Assembly (NCBI GenBank): GCA_036562765.1
Contig: DATCJO010000184.1
Coordinates: 1 to 64,000 of the forward strand
Direction of reading: 5' to 3'
Length of the DNA stretch: 64,000 nucleotides
Origin: JAAYFT01 sp036562765
Lineage (GTDB): Bacteria > Bacillota > Clostridia > Tissierellales > Tissierellaceae
Shown here: positions 50,511 to 58,513 of the stretch, piece after piece
How the letters are laid out: each line of letters begins with the position of its first letter
Position numbering within the stretch: the stretch's first letter is position 1
Program-made: the position numbers and the translations under genes
The notes under the pieces: model-generated
The model's input: the letters and a program-made list of their open reading frames with translations, nothing else
The model's database searches: none
What the model was told of the DNA's origin: nothing

Positions 50511-52946
50511 ATGGCAATGTTTGGGAGATTTACAGAAAGAGCACAGAGAGCAATCTTATTAGCTCAGGAAGAAGCTAAAAATTTAAAGCATAATTATGTT
50601 GGAACAGAGCACATTTTATTAGGGCTAATAGCTGAAGAAGAAGGGGTAGCTGCAAGGGCATTGGCCAAAATGGGTGTAACTTTGGATAAGGCAAGGCAGG
50701 AAATCATATCAATTGAAGGAGAAGGAAGCTTTGGAGGAGATATTTTAGGGTTTACTCCAAGGACTAAAAGGATATTTGAATTAAGCTTTATTCAAGCACG
50801 AAACCTTGGCCACAATTATGTGGGAACAGAACATCTTTTGCTTGGAATACTATCTGAAGGAGAAGGCGTTGCTATTTTAGTATTAAGCAGGCTTGGAGTA
50901 GATCCAAGGAAATTGGCTGAATTAGTTCTAAGCATGATATCAGATTCTGTCAATAAACAAGGTCAAAATATTGAAACTCATAATGTAGATACTCCTAATT
51001 TGGACAAATACAGTACAGATTTGAATAAATTGGCTGAAGCTGGTCAAATTGACCCAGTAATAGGAAGGTCAAAAGAAATCGAAAGGGTAATTCAAGTTTT
51101 AAGCAGAAGGACAAAGAATAATCCAGTTTTAATAGGAGAACCAGGTGTAGGTAAAACTGCCATTGTAGAGGGATTAGCACAAAAGATAATTGAAGGGCAA
51201 GTTCCTGAAATAATTAGAAATAAGCGAATTGTTGCTTTGGATTTACCAGGCATGCTTGCTGGTGCAAAATATAGGGGAGAATTTGAAGAAAGATTAAAAT
51301 CCGTAATGAAGGAATTAAAAGAAGCAGGTAATGTGATATTATTCATCGATGAGCTTCACACAATTGTTGGTGCAGGTGCTGCTGAAGGTGCAATTGATGC
51401 ATCAAATATCTTAAAACCAGTGTTAGCAAGAGGAGAACTTCAAATTATTGGGGCTACAACAATAGATGAATATAGGAAGCATATTGAAAAGGATGCAGCT
51501 TTGGAAAGAAGATTCCAACCAATTATGGTTGAAGAACCTACAGTAGAAGATACCATAAAAATACTAGAAGGTTTAAGGGATAAATATGAAGCTCATCATA
51601 AAGTAAAGATTACTGATGATGCATTAAGGGCTGCAGCTGAACTTTCACATAGGTATATTACAGATAGGTATTTGCCAGATAAGGCTATAGACTTAATAGA
51701 TGAAGCAGCTTCTATGATAAGAGTAAATTCCTTTGTTCCTCCCAAGGAATTAAAGAACTTGGAAGAACAGTTGGAAGAATTATCTAAGGAAAAGGAAGAA
51801 GCCATAAATACTCAAAACTTTGAAAAGGCTGCCAAAATAAGGGATAAGGAAAGACAACTAAGAAAGGAATTGGAAAACAACAAGGCACAATGGGAACACA
51901 GAAAGGAAGTAGAAAATCTTGTTGTTGGCTATGATGAAATTGCCAAAGTAGTTTCAAATTGGACTGGTATTCCAGTTACCAAGATGACAACTGAAGAAAG
52001 TCAAAGGCTTTTGAACTTGGAAAAGATATTGCATGAAAAAGTAATTGGTCAAAATCAAGCTGTAGAAGCTGTAGCCAATGCTGTAAGAAGGTCAAGGGTT
52101 GGATTGAAGGATCCAAAGAAGCCTGTAGGCAGCTTTATCTTTGTAGGGCCAACTGGCGTAGGTAAGACTCATTTAGCAAAGGCTTTAGCAGAAGCGTTGT
52201 TTGGCGATGAAGATTCCATGATAAGAATTGATATGTCCGAATACATGGAAAAATTCTCCGTATCAAGGCTTGTAGGTTCACCTCCAGGATATGTAGGATA
52301 TGAAGAAGGCGGACAACTAACTGAAGCAGTTAGAAGGAAACCATATTCAGTAGTGCTATTTGATGAAATAGAAAAAGCACATCCTGATGTATTTAATATA
52401 TTGTTGCAAATCCTAGATGACGGAAGACTGACTGATTCCAAGGGGAGAACTGTGGATTTCAAGAATACAGTAATAATCATGACATCAAATGTTGGAGCTA
52501 CATCCCTTAAGAAGCAAAATGTTCTAGGATTCTCACCTGTAAGGGAAGACAACAGGGCTGAATATGAAAAAATGAAAGAAACTATTACAGAAGAATTGAA
52601 GAAAACCTTTAGGCCTGAATTCCTAAATAGGGTAGATGAAATAATAGTATTCCACAATCTAGAAGAAGAACATGTAAAGGAAATAGTAGATATCATGGTC
52701 AGCGATTTAGAAAAACGCATGAAGAAAATGGATATTGATATTACAGTCACTGAAAATGCCAAAGAACATGTTTCTAAAGTAGGATTTGACCCAGTTTATG
52801 GTGCAAGGCCACTTGAAAGGACCATAAGGAAGATGATTGAAGACCAATTAGCAGAAGAAATCCTAAAAGGGAATATTTCAAAAAATGATAAAATTATTAT
52901 TGACTATGATAAAGATAATGATAAACTAGTATTTAAACCAGCATAG
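50511..52946 (+). CDS. clpC: ClpC, AAA+ unfoldase subunit of the ClpCP protease
   Basis: 811 residues. The N-domain is a double repeat (RAQRAILLAQEEAKNLKHNYVGTEH and its copy ending NYVGTEHLLLGIL), followed by AAA-1 with Walker A GEPGVGKT and sensor segments. The M-domain carries a UVR motif (NTQNFEKAAKIRDKERQLRKE), and AAA-2 has Walker A GPTGVGKT and the VGSPPGYVGYEEGG pore loop. The ClpP-binding loop appears as LGFSP region and downstream. It ends the CtsR-controlled operon, with a small hairpin before radA. Confidence 0.97.
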   Translation: MAMFGRFTERAQRAILLAQEEAKNLKHNYVGTEHILLGLIAEEEGVAARALAKMGVTLDKARQEIISIEGEGSFGGDILGFTPRTKRIFELSFIQARNLGHNYVGTEHLLLGILSEGEGVAILVLSRLGVDPRKLAELVLSMISDSVNKQGQNIETHNVDTPNLDKYSTDLNKLAEAGQIDPVIGRSKEIERVIQVLSRRTKNNPVLIGEPGVGKTAIVEGLAQKIIEGQVPEIIRNKRIVALDLPGMLAGAKYRGEFEERLKSVMKELKEAGNVILFIDELHTIVGAGAAEGAIDASNILKPVLARGELQIIGATTIDEYRKHIEKDAALERRFQPIMVEEPTVEDTIKILEGLRDKYEAHHKVKITDDALRAAAELSHRYITDRYLPDKAIDLIDEAASMIRVNSFVPPKELKNLEEQLEELSKEKEEAINTQNFEKAAKIRDKERQLRKELENNKAQWEHRKEVENLVVGYDEIAKVVSNWTGIPVTKMTTEESQRLLNLEKILHEKVIGQNQAVEAVANAVRRSRVGLKDPKKPVGSFIFVGPTGVGKTHLAKALAEALFGDEDSMIRIDMSEYMEKFSVSRLVGSPPGYVGYEEGGQLTEAVRRKPYSVVLFDEIEKAHPDVFNILLQILDDGRLTDSKGRTVDFKNTVIIMTSNVGATSLKKQNVLGFSPVREDNRAEYEKMKETITEELKKTFRPEFLNRVDEIIVFHNLEEEHVKEIVDIMVSDLEKRMKKMDIDITVTENAKEHVSKVGFDPVYGARPLERTIRKMIEDQLAEEILKGNISKNDKIIIDYDKDNDKLVFKPA

Positions 52947-52975
52947 GAACGATGCAAATCGTTCCTTAATTGTTT
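52946..52975 (+). terminator. weak hairpin between clpC and radA
   Basis: Stem GGAACGAT / ATCGTTCC with a GCAA tetraloop at the clpC stop codon and an interrupted T tail (TTAATTGTTT). Probably a partial terminator allowing some read-through into radA. Confidence 0.6.
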
Positions 52976-52987
52976 AAGGAGGAAAAG

Positions 52988-54355
52988 ATGAAGAAAAAAG
53001 CCAAATACATTTGTGAAAACTGTGGTTATGAAAGCATCAGCTACTATGGTAAATGCCCTGAGTGTGGAAGTTGGAACAGCCTAAAAGAGGAATTGGTCGA
53101 TGAAAAGGAAGTTAAAGATAAAATAAAGGCTGAAAAAAGGCAGATTAAAAGATTAAAGGACATAGTATCAACTAATAGCGATAGGATTATTACAAGTATA
53201 AACGAGTTTAACAGAGTAATGGGTGGTGGAATAGTAAGGGATTCAATAACTATTCTTACTGCTAAGCCAGGTGCTGGTAAATCCACGCTGCTACTACAAG
53301 TTGCCAATGATTTAGCCAAGAAAAACTATAAAGTCATTTATGCTTCTGGTGAAGAAAGCGAATCCCAGATAAAAAACAGGGCTGACAGGATTATAGATGC
53401 AATTCATCCGAATGTATGGGTTATTTCAGATAACAGCATGGATAATGTTCTGGAATATATTGAAGAGGTAGATCCAGATTTAATTATCATAGATAGTATC
53501 CAGACCTTTGCCCTTGAGGAGTTCCCTAATTCCCGTGCTGGTACCCCAACTCAGACTCTGGAATGTGCAAATAGGCTCGTAAAAATTGCTAAAAATCCCA
53601 ACAGGCCAAGGGCAGTAATATTAATTGGGCAAATGACTAAGGAAGATGAAATAGCTGGAGTTAGGGCCTTAGAACATCTAGTAGATACCGTCCTTGTCAT
53701 AGAGGGAGAAAGCGGTGAAGAGTTGAGGACGCTGCTAACTACAAAGAATAGGTATGGTTCTACTGGGGAAATGGGATTTTTCTATATTACTGATAAAGGC
53801 ATGGTAAGTATTGACAATCCTTCGGAGTATTTTATGAGTGCAAGGGATGAAAACCTCCTTATGCCAGGAAGTGCAATAACCGTAGTAAAAGAAGGCACAA
53901 GGCCAATAATTCTTGAAATCGAATCATTAGTATCAAATTCCTTTACCCCATACCCTTCAAGGATAAGCGAATGTCTAAAAAGAGAACAGCTAAATACCTT
54001 GGTTTCTATTATTGAACAAAGGGCTGGAATCAACTTATTTGATAAGAATGTAGTGGTAAAGACAACCGGCGGTATTAAACTTAAGGAACAAGCATCAAAC
54101 CTTGCTGTAGTCATGAGCATAATCTCATCAGTTAAAAATATCCCAATATCAAATGATGCAGTTTTTATATCAGATGTTGGTTTAACTGGTGAACTTAAAA
54201 GGGTGCCTTCATTGGAAACAAGAATTAAGGAATTAGATAGAATGGGGTTTAGAAAAGTTTATGTTGCACCAAATAGCGGAATAGATATAAAAACTAGTAA
54301 TTTGGAAATAATTCAGCTAAGGACTTTAAGAGAGGTAATAAATGATGTTTTTTAA
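52988..54355 (+). CDS. radA: RadA, DNA repair/recombination ATPase
   Basis: 455 residues. N-terminal zinc finger (CENCGYES...CPECGSW), RecA-like core with Walker A AKPGAGKST, Walker B LIIIDSIQTF, and the RadA signature KNRYGS. A C-terminal Lon-protease-like domain starts near residue 285. RadA promotes branch migration and recombinational repair. I chose ATG 52988 with AAGGAGG before it. In many Clostridia disA follows here; it is absent, and a convergent unknown gene comes next. Confidence 0.96.
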   Translation: MKKKAKYICENCGYESISYYGKCPECGSWNSLKEELVDEKEVKDKIKAEKRQIKRLKDIVSTNSDRIITSINEFNRVMGGGIVRDSITILTAKPGAGKSTLLLQVANDLAKKNYKVIYASGEESESQIKNRADRIIDAIHPNVWVISDNSMDNVLEYIEEVDPDLIIIDSIQTFALEEFPNSRAGTPTQTLECANRLVKIAKNPNRPRAVILIGQMTKEDEIAGVRALEHLVDTVLVIEGESGEELRTLLTTKNRYGSTGEMGFFYITDKGMVSIDNPSEYFMSARDENLLMPGSAITVVKEGTRPIILEIESLVSNSFTPYPSRISECLKREQLNTLVSIIEQRAGINLFDKNVVVKTTGGIKLKEQASNLAVVMSIISSVKNIPISNDAVFISDVGLTGELKRVPSLETRIKELDRMGFRKVYVAPNSGIDIKTSNLEIIQLRTLREVINDVF

Positions 54356-54358
54356 ACA

Positions 54359-54388
54359 TAAGTAGGCTAGATTTATCTAGCCTACTAA
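54359..54388. terminator. bidirectional terminator, radA / conserved unknown
   Basis: A perfect 10-bp stem AGTAGGCTAG / CTAGCCTACT with loop ATTTAT between the convergent gene ends. Confidence 0.8.
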
Positions 54389-54390
54389 GT

Positions 54391-54804
54391 TTATTTTAAA
54401 CTATAGATGCCTAAAGTCTTAATAGTTTTATATTCATCTTTAATAATTTGCTCTATATCTAAACCAAGGGTATTGCAAAGGGCAGCTAAGTAAAATAAGT
54501 AGGAGCCAATTTCGGTAGAAATAACTTCTTTGCAGTTATCACAGAGGGTTCCTTCTATATGGCTGCTAACAGCATTTAACATTTCTTGAAGGGAATCTCT
54601 ATTATAATCCTGCTTGTTAGCGTTGATTTTAATGCATCCGCAATTTGTTACTGATTTTGCTATTGCTCTATTTATACGTGCAGTAAATTCATCAAGTTTA
54701 GTCATAATATCTAAAATGCTTTTATGCCTAATTAAAACTTGAGATACTTGATTTTGAAAATCTTTGTAACTTATTGCTATGTCGACACTATTGTTGTCTA
54801 TCAT
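54391..54804 (-). CDS. conserved clostridial protein of unknown function
   Basis: 137 residues, largely helical, with no signal or membrane segment. A conserved-looking centre ARINRAIAKSVTNCGCIKI is followed by EGTLCDNCKEVISTEIGSYLFYLAALCN, so several Cys (CGC, CDNC) could bind metal. I recognise it as a family that recurs in Clostridia in this same radA-to-carD interval, but its function is not established. It is on the minus strand, opposite to all neighbours, with GGGAGTGAG before its ATG. Confidence 0.75.
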   Translation of the reverse strand: MIDNNSVDIAISYKDFQNQVSQVLIRHKSILDIMTKLDEFTARINRAIAKSVTNCGCIKINANKQDYNRDSLQEMLNAVSSHIEGTLCDNCKEVISTEIGSYLFYLAALCNTLGLDIEQIIKDEYKTIKTLGIYSLK

Positions 54805-54935
54805 AGTCTCACTCCCAATCAGTTTTTGCTATATTTCAATTATACTTACATAGACAAGCAGTTGTCAAATATTTCTATAAATTTAAATAAAATTTACTGG
54901 ATAGTATTTTTTGTCAACAAATTATTTTTAAGGGA

Positions 54936-55000
54936 TTGACAACCTCATCTGAACTGTGATAAAATATTAACTTTACAAATCCAGCAAAATGGTGTATAAT
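54936..55000 (+). promoter_or_regulatory. tandem promoters for carD
   Basis: P1: TTGACA (54936-54941), 18-base spacer, TAAAAT (54960-54965). P2: TTTACA (54972-54977), 17-base spacer, TATAAT (54995-55000). Both face carD; P2 is the closer match to consensus and gives a leader of about 20 nt. Confidence 0.65.
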
Positions 55001-55032
55001 AGGATAGAATAGGGTAACAGGAGGTTTTTTTA

Positions 55033-55518
55033 ATGTTTAATATAGGAGATAAGGTTGTCTATCCTATGCATGGCGCTGGTATTATAGAGGGAATTGAAGA
55101 GAAGGAAATCCTGGGAGAAAAGAGAAAATACTTTATCATGAGAATGCCCATCGGAGACATGAAAGTTATGGTACCTGTAGATAATATGGAAGAAGTTGGA
55201 GTTAGAGAAATTATTAAGAAAGAAGATTTAGAAAAGGTTATTTCTGTATTAAAGAGTAAAAAAACTGAAATGCCTCAAAATTGGAATAAAAGGTACAGAC
55301 TCAATATGGATAAAATCAAGTCAGGCGACATTTTTGAAATTGCTGCTGTTGTTAGAAACTTGATTAGGATGGATATGGAAAAGGGCTTGTCCACTGGCGA
55401 AAAGAAGATGTTAAGTTCTGCAAAACAGATGTTATTATCAGAAATTGCCTTAGTTTCTGATTATAACATAGATCAAATAGAAAAGCTAATTATGGATGCA
55501 ATAACTAACAATGAATAA
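55033..55518 (+). CDS. CarD/CdnL family RNA polymerase-binding regulator
   Basis: 161 residues. The N-terminal RNA-polymerase interaction domain (Tudor-like, FNIGDKVVYPMHGAGIIEGIEEKEILG..YFIMRMP, then KVMVPVDNMEEVGVR) is followed by a helical C-terminal domain that in mycobacterial CarD contacts the promoter DNA bubble. It affects stability of open complexes and growth control. AACAGGAGG precedes ATG 55033. It has its own tandem promoters and lies 78 bases before the PIN-TRAM gene, an arrangement common in Clostridia. Confidence 0.94.
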   Translation: MFNIGDKVVYPMHGAGIIEGIEEKEILGEKRKYFIMRMPIGDMKVMVPVDNMEEVGVREIIKKEDLEKVISVLKSKKTEMPQNWNKRYRLNMDKIKSGDIFEIAAVVRNLIRMDMEKGLSTGEKKMLSSAKQMLLSEIALVSDYNIDQIEKLIMDAITNNE

Positions 55519-55596
55519 ATTTTTCTAACAAACTTCCAGCAATTATGTTTATATTTTTTATAATTGGCAATAACTATAATAACAGGGGGTGTATAA

Positions 55597-56703
55597 ATGG
55601 TTGACAAGATACTTAGAGTAGTTATAGGCGTATTTGGAATGATCCTTGGAGCTAGCCTATTATCTTTATTTGTTAATATAGGAATAATAGATTTATTTCG
55701 AGATGGATGGATTAATTTAGCTATTTATTTGGGAGTTTCTATTTTATTTGGAATCATATTTTTTTCATTATCATCTAGAATCATCCATAAAGGCAGGAAG
55801 ATAACTGGGCTAATTGTTAAGGAAATAGAAAAATTTTCTGTTTATGATATAGCTTTTTCTTCAATTGGATTAATAGTTGGTTTATTAATTGCTTTTTTAT
55901 TATCTCAACCAATTATTAATTTAGGAATACCTTATGTAGGAGTTATATCTTCGATTATTCTATATGGATTTTTTGGATATTTAGGTGTAACAATTCCTCA
56001 CAGGAAAAAAGAAGATATTCAAAGTGGTATTCAAAATAGCATATCAAATATAAAAAGGAGTTCTAAGGACAAAATAAAAATATCAAATAAGACTTCTCCA
56101 AAAATATTGGATACATCAGTTATTATTGATGGTAGAATAGCGGACATCTGCAAAACTGGATTTGTTGAAGGGCCTTTAATTATACCACAGTTTGTGCTAG
56201 AAGAATTGCAGCATATTGCAGATTCTTCCGATACTCTAAAAAGAAATAGAGGCAGAAGAGGATTAGATATCTTAAATAAAATACAAAAAGAGTTGGATAT
56301 AGAAGTAATAATATATGATAAAAAGATAGATGATGTTGAAGAAGTAGACTCAAAGCTATTGAAGTTAGCCCAAATGCTTAAAGGGAAAATAATCACCAAT
56401 GATTTTAATTTAAACAAGGTAGCAGAAGTACAAGGTATTGAAGTATTAAATGTAAATGAACTGGCAAATGCAGTAAAGCCCATTGTACTTCCTGGAGAAG
56501 AAATGGTTGTGCATGTTATAAAAGATGGCAAGGAATTCAATCAAGGCCTTGCATATCTGGATGATGGCACCATGATAGTAGTAGAAGGTGGAAAGCAGTA
56601 CATTGGAGAAAAAATTGATGTTATAGTAACCTCTGTATTGCAGACGTCTGCAGGCAGGATGATATTTGCAAAGCCAAAATCTTTAGTTGATAAAGCTGTA
56701 TAG
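55597..56703 (+). CDS. membrane PIN-TRAM domain protein (YacL-like)
   Basis: 368 residues. Four N-terminal transmembrane helices (within residues 5-130), a PIN nuclease-fold domain (about 170-285: ILDTSVIIDGRIADI, then VDSKLLKLA, ITNDFNLNK with the acidic active-site residues) and a C-terminal TRAM domain (LPGEEMVVHVIKDGKEFNQGLAYLDDGTMIVVEGG). The combination is that of B. subtilis YacL. It may be a membrane-bound RNA-processing nuclease; activity is not proven for the family. CAGGGGG precedes ATG 55597. Terminator directly after. Confidence 0.93.
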   Translation: MVDKILRVVIGVFGMILGASLLSLFVNIGIIDLFRDGWINLAIYLGVSILFGIIFFSLSSRIIHKGRKITGLIVKEIEKFSVYDIAFSSIGLIVGLLIAFLLSQPIINLGIPYVGVISSIILYGFFGYLGVTIPHRKKEDIQSGIQNSISNIKRSSKDKIKISNKTSPKILDTSVIIDGRIADICKTGFVEGPLIIPQFVLEELQHIADSSDTLKRNRGRRGLDILNKIQKELDIEVIIYDKKIDDVEEVDSKLLKLAQMLKGKIITNDFNLNKVAEVQGIEVLNVNELANAVKPIVLPGEEMVVHVIKDGKEFNQGLAYLDDGTMIVVEGGKQYIGEKIDVIVTSVLQTSAGRMIFAKPKSLVDKAV

Positions 56704-56723
56704 ACCCGAAAGGGTCTTTTTCT
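56702..56723 (+). terminator. terminator of the PIN-TRAM gene
   Basis: AGACCC-GAAA-GGGTCT with a GNRA tetraloop and TTTTTCT tail, starting at the stop codon. Confidence 0.88.
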
Positions 56724-56745
56724 ATACCTAATTTTAGAAAAGTAG

Positions 56746-56773
56746 TTTACTAATTGCCTACTTATGCTATAAT
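56746..56773 (+). promoter_or_regulatory. promoter of ispD-ispF
   Basis: TTTACT, 16-base spacer, extended -10 TGCTATAAT (56765-56773), just after the PIN-TRAM terminator. Confidence 0.6.
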
Positions 56774-56791
56774 ACTTAAGAGGTGAAAATG

Positions 56792-57532
56792 ATGTATAAA
56801 AATTACTTTGTATCTGTAATAATTGCAGCAGCAGGCATGAGTAACAGAATGGGCAGCAAAATAAATAAGCAGTTTATAGCTATTGGTGGAAAACCTATTC
56901 TTGCTCATACAATTGAGAAATTTGAAAGATGCAGGTATGTTGATGAAATAATTGTCGTTGCCAAAGAAGAAGAAATAGAATATTGTCGAAAAGAAATTGT
57001 AAGAAAATATAAATTTAATAAGGTTGCAAATATAATCCGTGGTGGAAAGGAAAGACAGGATTCGGTTTATAATGGAATTTTAGCCTTAAATGAAAAATCA
57101 GATATTGTGTTAGTCCATGATGGAGCTAGGCCTTTTGTTAAATTGGAAAACATAGAGGATGGAATAAAAGGCGTTGTGGAATATGGTGCATGTGTTATAG
57201 GTGTACCAGTTACTGATACTATCAAAGTTGTTGGAAATGATAAATTTATTGACAGTACGCCAAAAAGGGATTTATTGTGGGCAGCTCAAACACCTCAATG
57301 CTTCTTTAAGGAAATTTTAATTAAAGGATATGAGAAGGCTATAAATGATGGGTTTTATGGTACCGATGACAGCTCTCTTGTTGAGAGGATAGGATATAAT
57401 GTAAAGATGATAATGGGCTCTTATGAGAATATAAAAATTACAACGCCTGAAGATTTAATACATGCAGAATCGCTGTTAAAAGACAAGGATAAAATTTACA
57501 ATAGAAGAGAATTTATATCTCAAAGTAGATAA
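56792..57532 (+). CDS. ispD: 2-C-methyl-D-erythritol 4-phosphate cytidylyltransferase
   Basis: About 246 residues. Third step of the MEP isoprenoid pathway, joining methylerythritol phosphate to CMP. Motifs: SVIIAAAGMSNRMGSKINKQF (nucleotide-binding, Arg and Lys included), GGKERQDSVYNG, VHDGARPFV and TDTIKVV. I favour ATG 56792 because AGGTG then lies six bases upstream; ATG 56789 or GTG 56783 are possible. ispF follows 11 bases after the stop, so the two MEP genes are one operon. Confidence 0.95.
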   Translation: MYKNYFVSVIIAAAGMSNRMGSKINKQFIAIGGKPILAHTIEKFERCRYVDEIIVVAKEEEIEYCRKEIVRKYKFNKVANIIRGGKERQDSVYNGILALNEKSDIVLVHDGARPFVKLENIEDGIKGVVEYGACVIGVPVTDTIKVVGNDKFIDSTPKRDLLWAAQTPQCFFKEILIKGYEKAINDGFYGTDDSSLVERIGYNVKMIMGSYENIKITTPEDLIHAESLLKDKDKIYNRREFISQSR

Positions 57533-57543
57533 TAGGTGATAAC

Positions 57544-58032
57544 ATGAGAATAGGATTTGGATACGATGTCCACCAGCTTGTAGAAGGGAGAAAATTAATC
57601 ATCGGTGGTGTTGATATTCCTTTTGAGAAGGGCCTTTTAGGGCATTCAGATGCTGATGTATTAATCCATGCAGTAATGGACAGCATCCTAGGTGCATTAG
57701 CCCTTGGGGATATAGGTAAGCATTTTCCTGATACCGATGATAAATATAAAGATATATCCAGTGTATATTTATTGTCACAAGTGGCTAAATTAATGAATGA
57801 AAACGGATATGAAATTGGGAATATTGATGCTGTTGTTGTAGCACAAAGGCCCAAATTGGCTTCATATATTGATGATATGAGGAAAATAATTGCAGAAACT
57901 CTTTCGACATCTGTTGGTAATATAAGCATAAAAGCAACTACAACAGAATATCTAGGCTTTGAAGGAAGAGAGGAAGGGATTTCTGCATATAGTGTGTGTT
58001 TATTAAAGAAAGTGATTGACAAAAACGATTAA
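57544..58032 (+). CDS. ispF: 2-C-methyl-D-erythritol 2,4-cyclodiphosphate synthase
   Basis: 162 residues. It cyclises CDP-methylerythritol phosphate to ME-cPP in the MEP pathway. The metal-binding MRIGFGYDVHQLVEGR and GHSDADVLIHAVMDSILGALALGDIGKHFPDTD stretches are complete, as is the C-terminal ATTTEYLGFEGREEGISA. TAGGTGAT precedes ATG 57544. The promoter of the proS T-box overlaps the last codons of this gene. Confidence 0.96.
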   Translation: MRIGFGYDVHQLVEGRKLIIGGVDIPFEKGLLGHSDADVLIHAVMDSILGALALGDIGKHFPDTDDKYKDISSVYLLSQVAKLMNENGYEIGNIDAVVVAQRPKLASYIDDMRKIIAETLSTSVGNISIKATTTEYLGFEGREEGISAYSVCLLKKVIDKND

Positions 58033-58043
58033 ATATGTATAAT
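58016..58043 (+). promoter_or_regulatory. promoter of the T-box/proS transcript, inside the ispF end
   Basis: TTGACA (58016-58021), 16-base spacer, TATAAT (58038-58043). The -35 lies within the last ispF codons. Confidence 0.75.
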
Positions 58044-58065
58044 TTGTGTATAAATTCATATTTTG

Positions 58066-58289
58066 CAATGATGGGGACTAGTAAATATTACAGGTCCTAG
58101 AGAGGAAGTCACTTAGGTGGAAGACTTCTGACCTCCATGATATTGAACCCACCCCTGAGCTTTTAGCGATGAGCTAAAACGATTGTATCGTTATAACTAT
58201 CGAGGGAACCTTATTTTACATAAGGTTTATTAGAGTGGTACCGCGGAATTAACCTTTCGTCTCTAGGCTTGAGATGAAAGGTTTTTTTA
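58066..58289 (+). promoter_or_regulatory. T-box riboswitch, proline specific
   Basis: A complete T-box leader. Stem I begins near 58067 (GATGGGGACTAGTAAAT, with AGTA). The specifier loop shows GAA-CCC-ACC, specifier codon CCC (proline) at 58148-58150. The T-box AGAGTGGTACCGCGG is at 58232-58246, and the terminator AACCTTTCGTCTC / GAGATGAAAGGTT plus seven T at 58251-58288. Uncharged tRNA-Pro should turn on proS downstream. The layout matches the ileS leader in this window. Confidence 0.95.
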
Positions 58290-58314
58290 ATAGTTAAGCG
58301 AGGATTTTTATATA

Positions 58315-58474
58315 ATGCACAATTATATTAATTCACAATGCACAATGTACAATTCACAATTATTATTAGTTAATAGTTAATAATGAATAATATATGTAAA
58401 TATACAGTTTGTTAATAAATTTAATTGTGAATTGTGCATTTAATAAAGTTATGAACTGTGAATTGTTCATTGAA
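58315..58474. repeat. MITE-like repeat module built of TTCACAAT/TGCACAAT units
   Basis: The left part (58315-58362) iterates variants of CACAAT (ATGCACAAT, TTCACAATGCACAAT, GTACAATTCACAAT). The right part (58418-58474) carries the inverse, TTAATTGTGAATTGTGCATT and CTGTGAATTGTTCATT. TAATTGTGAATT at 58422-58433 is the exact complement of AATTCACAATTA at 58351-58362. It lies between the T-box terminator and proS and would fold into a hairpin in the leader. Not a coding region. Confidence 0.6.
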
Positions 58475-58513
58475 CAAATTTATGAATTAAAAGAAGAAGA
58501 AGGAGGAGATAGT

